NCBI RefSeq assembly: GCF_018069625.1
Contig: NZ_CP072941.1
Span: 1-64,000, forward strand
Length of the DNA: 64,000 nucleotides
Reading direction: 5' to 3'
Origin: Streptomyces yatensis
Lineage (GTDB): Bacteria; Actinomycetota; Actinomycetes; Streptomycetales; Streptomycetaceae
Shown: positions 36,264-44,900 of the stretch, piece after piece
How the letters are laid out: the number at the start of each line of letters is the position of its first letter
Position numbering within the stretch: position 1 is the stretch's first letter
Position numbers and translations under genes: made by a program
The notes under the pieces: generated by a model
What the model was told of the DNA's origin: nothing
What the model saw: only the letters and a program-made list of their open reading frames with translations
The model's database searches: none

Positions 36264-36506
36264 CTACAGGGTCCGGGAACGGGGCGCGAGGGCCGCGATA
36301 GTGCGGCGCAGGAGCTCCACCGCGAGGAGACCACCGGCGGTGATGGTGGTGATGACCGTCTCCAGCGGCATCCGGCAGGCCACCATCACGGCAGTGACGA
36401 GCACGACCACGATCACGACGGCCACGGCAGGGGCCGGCAGCGGCGTGCTGCCGGCCCGGCCGGGGCCCTCCACACACAGCGGGTGAACCGGAATCTGGTT
36501 GTTCAA
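36264..36506 (-). CDS. Small single-pass membrane protein
   Basis: 80 residues from a TTG at 36504-36506, which has a strong GAGGGAGAAG site. The N-terminus is polar (NNQIPVHPLCVEGPGRAGST), then one or two hydrophobic helices (VAVVIVVVLVTAVMVA and ETVITTITAGGLLAVELL) and a basic tail. I recognise no named family. It precedes the XRE gene by 13 bases. Confidence 0.55.
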   Translation of the reverse strand: MNNQIPVHPLCVEGPGRAGSTPLPAPAVAVVIVVVLVTAVMVACRMPLETVITTITAGGLLAVELLRRTIAALAPRSRTL

Positions 36507-37484
36507 ATTCTTCTCCCTCGGCTCGTTGCCACCCGACTCGGCCCCGGCACGGGATCCGCTGCGTTGCAGCGCAGCGAACGCGGGACCTCAGCGAAATGGT
36601 CGGCCGTCAAGGGACGCGGCGACAAGGCGTAAATGGGCTTCCATTTCACCTTGTCCCAGCTGGAGTTGAAACACCATCAGGCAGGCCTGCAGGTCACCGG
36701 ATGCTTCGGTACCACCGATGCGGGGTTCGGCACCTGCATCTGTCCGACGTAGCGGCCTTGATCAGCATTGCGTGCCCCCCACCCTCGTCTGCTTTTCTGT
36801 ACTGGTAAGTCGTCACGGCACCGCGCAACTATCCGGAGGGGAGGCGGAGATGACCCCAGCCGTCCACGGGGGAGATCGAGCAGGCCCTCTTTCGCGCCGC
36901 CCCGGCCGTGCGCATACGGCGCCCCGCACACGCATGGGCGTGTGACGCCCGGGCCCGAACATTTCACACAAGGCTTCCCCGGCCGTTGCCACTCGACGCA
37001 ACAGGGGATTCGGTCGTCAGCTGTTGCAGCGGCGACGACCTTTGGTGTGGCCGTCCACGACTCACGGACGGCCACACCGATAAGACTCCACCGTCATTGG
37101 TCAGGCACTGGAACAGGCGCCGGTATCCACCGACTCGAGGATGAACAGGCGGCCCGCCACGACCTGCTCACCAGCCAGTAAGACCCCCGCGCCACTCACT
37201 AGAAGTCAGCTGATCTCCTCGACGCGCCCGTCTCACCGGCCTCCAGGTCATCCGCACGCTGCCGGACCATCGGCCGTGCGGCTGCCGGTGGCGTCCAGAC
37301 AACAGCCGCGCCCTGCAAGACGCAGCCGCACCCTCCGGACAGCACCGGCGGAACTACCTGCCGCGAGACCCTCGCAAGCCGAAGCCGTTCCGGGCTGTAA
37401 GTACCGACTCGCACGGGGGTGCTCGTACGGGTGATGTGCATACCGCCGGTGAACCGGCCCGGCACCCGCAGCGTCGCATAAAGC
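36507..37484. other. Long region without a recognisable gene
   Basis: Nearly 1 kb. Several overlapping frames are open on both strands but none has a ribosome site, a family motif or consistent codon usage. It holds one strong isolated hairpin at 37044-37078. It may contain decayed sequence or an undetected small RNA. Confidence 0.4.
37044..37078. terminator. Strong hairpin with no clear upstream gene
   Basis: A perfect 13-base stem, GGTGTGGCCGTCC (37044-37056) with GGACGGCCACACC (37066-37078), and a 9-base loop. It looks like a terminator, but no gene ends nearby on either strand, so it might end a non-coding transcript or mark a lost gene. Confidence 0.55.
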
Positions 37485-37703
37485 ATGGACAGTATCGACG
37501 AGGTGCATGTGTGCGAGCCGGGCCTGGTGGTCCTGGACATCACAGCCCGGGAGGAGGAGACCGCAGTGGCGGTGATGTCCAGGCTGGATGAGCTGTGGGC
37601 GACATCCGGCATCGGACCAGTGCGGCGAGTCGCGGCTGAGCCGGGAGTGCGAGCCCGCCTGTACGCGGACATCCGGCGCCCCGGCTCCTCCGACCCGGTC
37701 TAA
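37485..37703 (+). CDS. DUF6207 family protein
   Basis: A 72-residue protein. The sequence PGLVVLDITAREEETAVAVM, DELWATSGIGPVRRV, EPGVRARLYADIRRPG matches the DUF6207 family, small Streptomyces proteins of unknown function and probably cytoplasmic. The frame-shifted tail of the DUF402 gene on the opposite strand runs antisense through it, which supports the idea that the tail is not native. Confidence 0.75.
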   Translation: MDSIDEVHVCEPGLVVLDITAREEETAVAVMSRLDELWATSGIGPVRRVAAEPGVRARLYADIRRPGSSDPV

Positions 37704-37791
37704 GCGTCGTGACCTTGGCCCGAAGCGTGCTGGACCAGCCCTGGCCAGTCGACGGCATCGTGGCACGGGGAAGGTCCTTGGGCGCCATGCG

Positions 37792-38453
37792 TCAGCCGAC
37801 GGTGTCGTGCTGGGGCAGGCGTGGCGGTGGCCAGGCCGGGTCCACCGCCAGGCGGTCCACGCCACGGCCTCGGCGAACGGGCCCTGGCGTTCCTCGAGCA
37901 TCGCGATGACTTGGACGCGGGCGGCGTCGACGGCCTGGTGCTGGGCGTCGGTGACGATGCCGAGGCGACGTGCGTGTGCGTACTCATCTTCGTCCTTCCA
38001 TCGCCGGCCTGTGAGATCGGGTTCGATGAGCAGGTCCAGGGCCAAGTCGAAGGTGTCGAAGCCGCCGTTGGTGCGGGTGATGGGGTGCTCGAAGTTCACG
38101 TACCAGTTCCTCAGCTGGTAGGTGCCGCCGGGGCAGGGGGCGAAGAAGGCATTGATGCTGAACCACGCCGTCGGCGGTTTCCACCGCAACAGTTCGGTGT
38201 CCTGCCACACGCCGGGAGCAAGCTCCCACTCCCCCGCCGCCATCGCCTCGAACGCTTCCATCCGCACCGCGCGGTCGCTCTCCGTACGCGCTTTGACGTA
38301 AAGGACCGGCCAACGGGCTTCGGCCCCTGGACAACAGGCAGTCACCAGCGCCACCCCCGTGTCGGCAACAACCCGAAGCGCCTTCTCAGTCCACACCCGC
38401 CCCCGGTAGACATCGCGCCGCACGACTGTCTCACCGGCGTCGAAGTACCGCAC
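37792..38453 (-). pseudogene. DUF402 protein with a probable C-terminal frameshift
   Basis: About 205 N-terminal residues are a clear DUF402 domain: VRRDVYRGRVWTEKALRVVA, LRWKPPTAWFSINAFFAPCP, NWYVNFEHPITRTNGGFDT, DLALDLLIEPD. DUF402 proteins are fatty-acyl/nucleotide phosphatase-like, often tied to RNA or nucleotide metabolism. After about residue 205 the open frame runs on in anomalous sequence to 37248, but the -1 frame gives VDPAWPPPRLPQHDTVG and stops at 37792-37794, as homologues do. So either the gene carries a frameshift near 37840-37850, or it has acquired a long foreign tail; I prefer the frameshift. Confidence 0.6.
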
Positions 38454-38813
38454 TGCCTGTCACCTTCTTCCTGTCCCGTCCGCAGCCGGACGGCAAGCCA
38501 CACGGGGACTGCTTGCCCAAGCAGCCTTTGCACTTATCCAGTGCCTAGGGCGGTTCGCCGCGCTCGCGATAGCCAATGGGTCGGGCTCCAGGGAGCGCTC
38601 TGGCGACGGTACGGGTGGCACTCCTATACCGCACCATGGCTCACCTCGCTGCGGGCAAGCCAGCGTGATGGCAGAGGACAGACGGTGAGCCGTGAACGTC
38701 GTGCACGAGCCCACCTCTCTTCTCAAGCAATCTTCGATGCGTCTGTCACGTGTCGCTCTGCCCGGCCCCGGTAGTTGTTGCACCGGATGGTTCAAACAGG
38801 AGGGGCGACGCCC
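38454..38813. promoter_or_regulatory. Divergent intergenic region
   Basis: This gap separates the minus-strand DUF402 gene from the plus-strand secreted HNH gene and must hold both promoters. I see no small gene in it. Confidence 0.4.
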
Positions 38814-39482
38814 ATGCGGCTGCACATCAGATCCACCGTTCTCACGCTCGCTGCCGCCATCACGGCTCTGGCCGGTACGGTGGCGCCGGCCTCAGCGGCA
38901 TCCGTAGGGACGGTCACCACCACGCTGCACGAAGCCATTGCCGCACTGCCCGTTGCGGCGGAAGACCGCACCGGATACGAACGCATCGCCTTCAAGCACT
39001 GGGTGGACGCGGACACAGACGGCTGCAACACACGTGCCGAGGTCCTGCTCGCCGAGGCGATCGAACCGCCCACGGTCACCGGCCGGTGCACCATCAGCGG
39101 CGGCATCTGGCACTCGTACTACGACGACACCGACGTGCAAGGCGCCCGCAGCCTGGACATCGACCACATGGTGCCACTCGCCGAAGCCTGGGACAGCGGC
39201 GCCTCCACCTGGTCCGCGCAGAAACGCCAGGACTACGCCAACGACCTCGGCGACACCAGGTCCCTGGCCGCGGTGAGTGCTCGAGAGAACCGCTCCAAGG
39301 CCGATCAGGACCCCAACCAGTGGCTTCCCTCCAACCCTGGAGCCCACTGCCGGTACATCGAGGAGTGGACCGTGGTGAAGTCCCGCTGGGGCCTGTCGGC
39401 GGACCCGGGCGAAGTGACCACGCTCACCGACCTCGCGGACAGCTGCCACGATGCCCGCATCACCTACACACCTGCCCGCTGA
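38814..39482 (+). CDS. Secreted HNH nuclease
   Basis: 222 residues from ATG 38814, with CAGGAGGGG upstream; an in-frame start 39 bases earlier lacks the signal-peptide logic. A Sec signal peptide (MRLHIRSTVLTLAAAITALA, GTVAPASA) precedes the same nuclease core as in the lipoprotein at 30770-31480: DIDHMVPLAEAWDSGASTWS, NDLGDTRSLAAVS, ENRSKADQDPNQWLP. Residues of the HNH site (His in DIDHMVPLAE, Asn in the downstream loop) are present. It is likely released to the medium, unlike its lipid-anchored paralogue. Confidence 0.82.
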   Translation: MRLHIRSTVLTLAAAITALAGTVAPASAASVGTVTTTLHEAIAALPVAAEDRTGYERIAFKHWVDADTDGCNTRAEVLLAEAIEPPTVTGRCTISGGIWHSYYDDTDVQGARSLDIDHMVPLAEAWDSGASTWSAQKRQDYANDLGDTRSLAAVSARENRSKADQDPNQWLPSNPGAHCRYIEEWTVVKSRWGLSADPGEVTTLTDLADSCHDARITYTPAR

Positions 39483-39530
39483 AGTCAGTAGCCACGTAGC
39501 CATCGCGTAGAGGTACCATCCACCACCAAC

Positions 39531-40193
39531 ATGGAAAAGCCCCGGACGAGGGAGCCTGTGGTGGACACTTCTGCCGACAACACCAATCTGAAGTCCCAAT
39601 ATGCGGCGCAGATCACCGCCGACCTCGAACGCAACTCCGCCGACCACGAACGTCTCAGCTCCGAGATCACGGCACTACAGCAGCAGCTGTTGGTGCTGGA
39701 AAACAACCGGGCGCTGCTGCTCGGCATGCGGCAGAGCCTTGGCGACGAAGCTACCGGTGACGTTCCGGAGAGCACCGGCGTCAGCGGCTCTGAGAATGGT
39801 GCGTCCGCTGCACTGAAGTCCGCGGAGCGGTCGCCGACGCGCAAGCCGAGGAAGAAGACCGACACAGCCAGCGGCAAGCGGAAGGGAACGGAGTCGGGCG
39901 GGAACCGCACCAAGCGGGTGCGAGAAGCGGGTGCGCCCACCCTCCGGGACCTTATCCACGGTGACCTCATCCAGCACGGTGAACCGCGCTCCGCGGCCGA
40001 GGTCACCGCCGCCCTCACCCAGGCCCTCCCGGACCGCGAGATCAAGGCCACGGTCGTGCGCAGCACGCTCGAGTCACTCGTCGCCAAGGGCGAAGCTCAC
40101 CGCACCAAGCAGCAGAGGTCCGTCTTGTATTCGGCTGCCGCCCCGGCCGCGGTCGCTGGTGCCGCTGAGCGCAGCGCGGCTTCTGCTTCCTGA
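39531..40193 (+). CDS. Coiled-coil and winged-helix Streptomyces protein
   Basis: A 220-residue protein. Residues 15-75 form a coiled coil (LKSQYAAQITADLERNSADH, ERLSSEITALQQQLLVLENN); a Lys/Arg/Ser/Ala-rich linker follows (90-135); the C-terminal part (136-205) is a winged helix (LRDLIHGDLIQHGEPRSAAE, IKATVVRSTLESLVAKGEAH). It resembles a family of probable DNA-binding regulators found in many Streptomyces. ATG 39531 is used; an in-frame GTG at 39561 is also possible. Confidence 0.65.
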   Translation: MEKPRTREPVVDTSADNTNLKSQYAAQITADLERNSADHERLSSEITALQQQLLVLENNRALLLGMRQSLGDEATGDVPESTGVSGSENGASAALKSAERSPTRKPRKKTDTASGKRKGTESGGNRTKRVREAGAPTLRDLIHGDLIQHGEPRSAAEVTAALTQALPDREIKATVVRSTLESLVAKGEAHRTKQQRSVLYSAAAPAAVAGAAERSAASAS

Positions 40194-40410
40194 GAGCTGT
40201 AGGCCGATCGCACAGGGCTCGACAAGCCCCCACCCTCGACGGGAACTTGTGAGGGATGGGCATGCGTAGGGCTGGTGGGCGCCTTCTCCTGCACTGCCCT
40301 GCCGCTGATCCACGGCAACACCTCTCACACGTGTGGAGCTGCTCCTCCTTGCCCCGTCGCACTACATCCTTGTCAAAGTCGTGGGTGGGTTGGTGGGTTA
40401 TGGTGCCCGC

Positions 40411-41406
40411 ATGAGCGGACGGTTCACCGGCTGGCCGGAGCGCGCCATGGACGTGTTGCTGCATCTGGAGGGCGAGCCGTCACGCGAGGTGCGCGAGCAG
40501 TACCGCGCGGATCGCGAACGTCTCGTCCGGCAGCCGATGATCGCCCTGCTGAATGATGTGGCGGACGTCGATCCCCGGTACGAGGACTTCTCCGTCTGGC
40601 ACTACCGCACAAACTCCTGGTGGTGGCAGCGCCAGGGCGCGGTGATCCGGCTCGGCCGCAAGATCGAGATCGGTCTGCGGTCCGACCTGGACGGCCTGCG
40701 GATCCAGGGCGCCTGGTGGTACCCCGACCCTGGCCAGGTCACCATGTTCCGCAAGGCCGTCGCCGCCGAGGGAAGCGGCCACGAACTCTCAGCCATCGTC
40801 GAGGACTTGAAGGCGAAGGGCTACGACATCTCCGGGGACGTGATGAAGCGCCCCCCACGAGGTTATCCGTCCGACCACTCCCGCACGGTCCTCCTGCGCC
40901 ACCGCTCACTGATCGCTGCCCAACCCCTCGGCTGCGACGAGTGGCTCCACACTCCTGAAGTGGTCGGCAAGGTCCTCGCGGCCGCCGACGATCTCGACTC
41001 CATGCTCACGTGGCTGGTCCGTTATGTGAACAGCTCGCCTGACTCGAGAAGAACCAGTGCCGGCATACACCGCCCGGCAAACTGGCACACGTCGCTGAGA
41101 GGAGAGGGAAGCGTACGGGACCCTTTCTCCCCAGGCCGTCACCGAGCTCAGACGCCTGCTCGCACAGGCGGCGTAGAGGGCGCCCTGAGCTCGGCCGGAC
41201 GCAGCGCTGGCGTGGACGGCTCGGGTCCCGTCGCTGTCCGTCCTCTCCTTCTCGTGTCGCCATCATCAGGGCCTGGCCGTGGCGATGAAGAGCCAGGTGC
41301 CGATGGCGGCGTCGGGATCAGGACTGCGGCGGATGTCGGTGTGCTCGCGGTCGAGGCGGTGAGTATCGCCGGAAGCTCGGCTGGCTGCTCATGCCCACGG
41401 GTCTGA
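40411..41406 (+). CDS. DUF2461 protein with an anomalous C-terminal extension
   Basis: 331 residues from ATG 40411. Residues 4-205 match DUF2461 (FTGWPERAMDVLLHLEGEPS, SVWHYRTNSWWWQRQGAVIR, IQGAWWYPDPGQVTMFRKAV, EWLHTPEVVGKVL), a family of unknown biochemical function. Family members end soon after the LVRYV helix. Here the frame runs on for about 120 residues of low-complexity Ser/Gly/Arg sequence that looks non-native, so a stop codon or a base was probably lost near residue 210 (about 41040). Confidence 0.6.
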   Translation: MSGRFTGWPERAMDVLLHLEGEPSREVREQYRADRERLVRQPMIALLNDVADVDPRYEDFSVWHYRTNSWWWQRQGAVIRLGRKIEIGLRSDLDGLRIQGAWWYPDPGQVTMFRKAVAAEGSGHELSAIVEDLKAKGYDISGDVMKRPPRGYPSDHSRTVLLRHRSLIAAQPLGCDEWLHTPEVVGKVLAAADDLDSMLTWLVRYVNSSPDSRRTSAGIHRPANWHTSLRGEGSVRDPFSPGRHRAQTPARTGGVEGALSSAGRSAGVDGSGPVAVRPLLLVSPSSGPGRGDEEPGADGGVGIRTAADVGVLAVEAVSIAGSSAGCSCPRV

Positions 41407-41453
41407 TGTGCCTGCCGGGGTACACCTATGACGGCCATACGGCCTTCCTGTGG

Positions 41454-41849
41454 TCAGCGGAAAAGCCGCGAGGCGGGGGCCAGGAGGGCCCCGGCGGCCA
41501 CCATGCCCGCGAGCAGCGGCACGGGTAGGTGGGCGCCTGGCGTGTACTTCAGGTGGTTGAGGTTGTATCCGGCTCCGAGCAACCAGAGCAGACTGCCGAC
41601 TATGATCAGCAGGTAGTTGTCCCTTTCGCGGAGAATGCGCATTCCTGCCCAGAGCAGCAGCGGCATCACGAGTAAGATCCCCAGTACGAATGTGACCAGG
41701 TGGATTTCGTCGGGTATCCATGAGTCGTCGGAGTTTGCGCGGCTCTGGGCCCGTGCGGCGGCGTAACCGGCGCTGAGGATGAGGTGGCATACGAGTACCG
41801 CCACAGCCGTGACTGCCGCTCCCTTGAGGGGCTGTACCGCTCGGGACAT
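41454..41849 (-). CDS. Small four-helix membrane protein
   Basis: 131 residues with hydrophobic segments near 10-33, 52-68, 78-97 and 108-123 (for example VTFVLGILLVMPLLLWAGM). I recognise no family. It lies downstream of the large SGNH gene on the same strand, but a strong hairpin separates them. Confidence 0.6.
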   Translation of the reverse strand: MSRAVQPLKGAAVTAVAVLVCHLILSAGYAAARAQSRANSDDSWIPDEIHLVTFVLGILLVMPLLLWAGMRILRERDNYLLIIVGSLLWLLGAGYNLNHLKYTPGAHLPVPLLAGMVAAGALLAPASRLFR

Positions 41850-41873
41850 GTTTTATTCCACGCTTTCCATAGG

Positions 41874-41910
41874 CCGTGGGGTCCTGCGTACGGTACGCAG
41901 GACCCCACGG
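41874..41910 (-). terminator. Very strong hairpin terminator of the SGNH gene
   Basis: CCGTGGGGTCCTGCGTAC (41874-41891) is the exact inverse of 41893-41910, a near-perfect 37-base palindrome. It lies 19 bases past the stop of the minus-strand SGNH gene and upstream of the next membrane-protein gene. Confidence 0.85.
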
Positions 41911-41928
41911 TTTCCACATGATCAGTTG

Positions 41929-44900
41929 TTACTCGTCCTTGAGTGTCTTCTCAAGGGAGTCGGCGTACAGGCGGGCACCCGCCGGCTTGGGATGGAACGA
42001 CTGCATGGACGGCTCGGGCAGGTCGTTGTCCGCCTTCGCCTGGCCGGATATCACGATGCCATGCACCGACTCCGGATCGCCACAGATCGCTTTGCCGGTG
42101 AACACTCCGCGCGGGTCGGAGAACACCGCCTTGGCTTTGTACTGTGAGTTGGCGTCGTCTACTGCGCCCTTCATCTCGTCGGCGAGGATGTCGGCGACGC
42201 TGTTGAGCCATTTACCCTCAACGTTCTCCATGCCGAGGACGCACGAACCGTTGTCCTCCAGAAGCCTGGGGTAGCCCATGAGGACGATCTCGGCGTTGGG
42301 GGCCTTGTCGTGGATCGTCTTCAACGTTGCGGTGATGCGTGGCCGGATCTGTTCGTGGAGCCACTTCGGCGCCCATTCTTCCAGCCGTCCGGTGTCGCCA
42401 CCGGTCTTCTCGCCGTTGTCCGGGTTGATGTTGTCCAGCGACTCGGCCTGGCAGTTCCATATGGTGGACAGGACGCACTTCTTGACGATGTCGGTGAACC
42501 GGGCGTCGTTGCCGCCGACGGACAGGGTGACCAGGCTGGTGTTCTGGTCGAGGTAGCCCTGCTTGAGTTGTGCGAGTTCGCTGCTCCTGCCTGTGTTGAG
42601 GATATTGAAGGTACGGGCGCCGGAGCAGGCGATGAAGTGGTAGTCCATGTTGGCGTCCAGGCTGTCGGCCAGCGCGCCGATGGACTTGCTGTAGCCCGGC
42701 AGGGTTGCCTGACGCGACCAGGCGATCTTGGATCTGTGGCAGGAGTTCTTCGACTTCGGTTCCGTCTTGTCGTAGTAGTCCGACTCGGCGTAGTAGTCCT
42801 TGCCGCCCGGCTCGGTCGCACCCTCACCTGAGGAGTACGAGTCGCCCATCGCGACGACGAAGTTCTTCGGCTTCGCGGACAGCGGCTGGAATGCCACGGA
42901 GTCCCAGGCGATGTCCTCATCTCCGGTGCCGTCTTGGGTGTCGCTGTCCAGCGAGACCGTTGGGGTGCCGGTGAAGTTGAACACGCCCAGGTCGACCCAC
43001 TTGTTCTCCAGCACTCGCTGGGGGTGTACCCGGTAGGGGCTGGTCGAGTCGGTACCGCCGATCAGATAGGTGGCCTGACGGGTGTGGGCGCCGTGGTCGG
43101 GCATGTGGGCGTAGACGCGCATCCAGCCGCGCTTGGAGGAGTTCAGGGTCCAGGTGCCCTTGACGTACAGGCGCCCGCCGTCTTTGTCGTCGATCTTGGA
43201 TCGGGTGTGGGCGAACCAGAAGTGGTTGCCGTTTCCCGCGCCGATCTGGTGCATGTCGATCCGGCCTGAAGCCGTGGCGAAGTCGAGGGCGAATGAGCCC
43301 TGTGAGGAGACCGCGCCGCACCGGCTCGAGGATCCCGCCGGGACTGTGCCGTTGGGCAGGTCGTCCACGATCAGCGCCCCGGCAGGGAGGCCGGTGTTGC
43401 AGCGTGGCGGATAGGAGTTCGCATCCGGCTGCTCGGGATAGGTGTCATCGAACCGGTGGATGGGGTTGCCGCACTCCGCGTTCTTGCAGTCTTTCCACGA
43501 GGCGGGCTCGTGGTACCAGCACTTCAGATACAGCGGGTTCTTGCTGGCATCCGGGTCGCCGGGTACGTCGCCGGGCAACGTGCAGGGGCCCTTGCCGGTG
43601 TCGTTGGACGCGCCAGTGCCGATTTTGAACTGATCGCAGTTGTTGGAGTCGTTGCAGAACTGTCCGAGAGGTGGCTTCGCCCGGGTGCGGGCTTCGGTGG
43701 TGTTCCACCAAGCGGCGCGGTATCCGGGCTGGAAGTCACCGGGAGCGAACATGGCCGAGATCGGGCGTGCGGCCCAGCCGATGACCTTCTCCTCGTACGG
43801 CCAGTCCTGGGGGTGCGAGGCGTGCGAGTAGTCGTCCTTGCCGCCGCCTGCTTCCAGGAACGGGGGGCGGTTGGCCTTCCACAGCGGGTTGGCGGGGTTG
43901 TTCGTCCAGCCCACGCCCCATTTCCCGGAGTTGCTGCCTGCCGTCGACTTGGGGTAGTAGCCGGCGTTGTAGGCCCACAGCGCGTAGAACCAGTTCTCGA
44001 TGTACTTGGGGTCACCGCCGTTGATGGTGAGTCCGTCGGCGCGGGTATCGTTCCATTTCTCGATCAGGATGTTCACGCCCGCTGCGATGTTCGCGGAGTA
44101 GTCCAGGGCGACGGCCTCCTGCTGCACGGTCGTCTTGGGCTTCTCGTGATCCTTCTCCTTGCCGTGCATGCGCATGCCGTCGGTGACCTGGGTGACACCG
44201 TAACCGCAGTCGGCGTCAGCGAAGTTGATCGCCCATGGGTCCTTCTGATCGCCGCTGGCCGAGTACTTGATGCCGTAGTAGTTACCGATCAACGCGTTGC
44301 CCGTCACGCCCGGAACCACGGTGCGGGCGGCCTGCCACATGTTCGACTCCTGCGCGGTGACGCCGAGCATCACCTGCGCGGGAACGTGCCAGTCCGCCCC
44401 CGAGCCGCCCTTGAGCGTGGTGAGGGGGAACAGCGTCTGCGGCGCGTAGGCGGCCATGCCGGTGTTCTTCCAGTTTGCCGCGCGCGTGGCTCCCTTGTTG
44501 AGCTTGCCGACGACAGCCTGGTCCACTGCCCACTCGATCTGGCGCGGGGTGGGCTGGAACGCCTGCTTCTGCGCGTTGCCGCGTGGCACGGAGCAGTAGC
44601 GGTCCGGCTCGTCGGTCCCGCCGATCCGCTGTCGCCTGTCGGAGCCCGCGGCTGCGAGCACGGGGGAGGTTTCATTGCCCGCACGTGCCGACTTCGCTCC
44701 GCCGATTCGGTCGCCCGGAATGGCGTCCAGAACCGCAGTCCTGCCAGTGTCCAGTGTCTTCAGGGTGGTGCGGACGGTCCGCTCGGTCAGTGCCTCCTCG
44801 GGCCTGATGCGGGAGTCCTTCCCGTCTGCCCAGCGCGAGGTGACAGCTGCCTGTCCGCGGCTGGAGACGAGGGCGTCCTTGGCCAGACCGCCTGGGTTGT

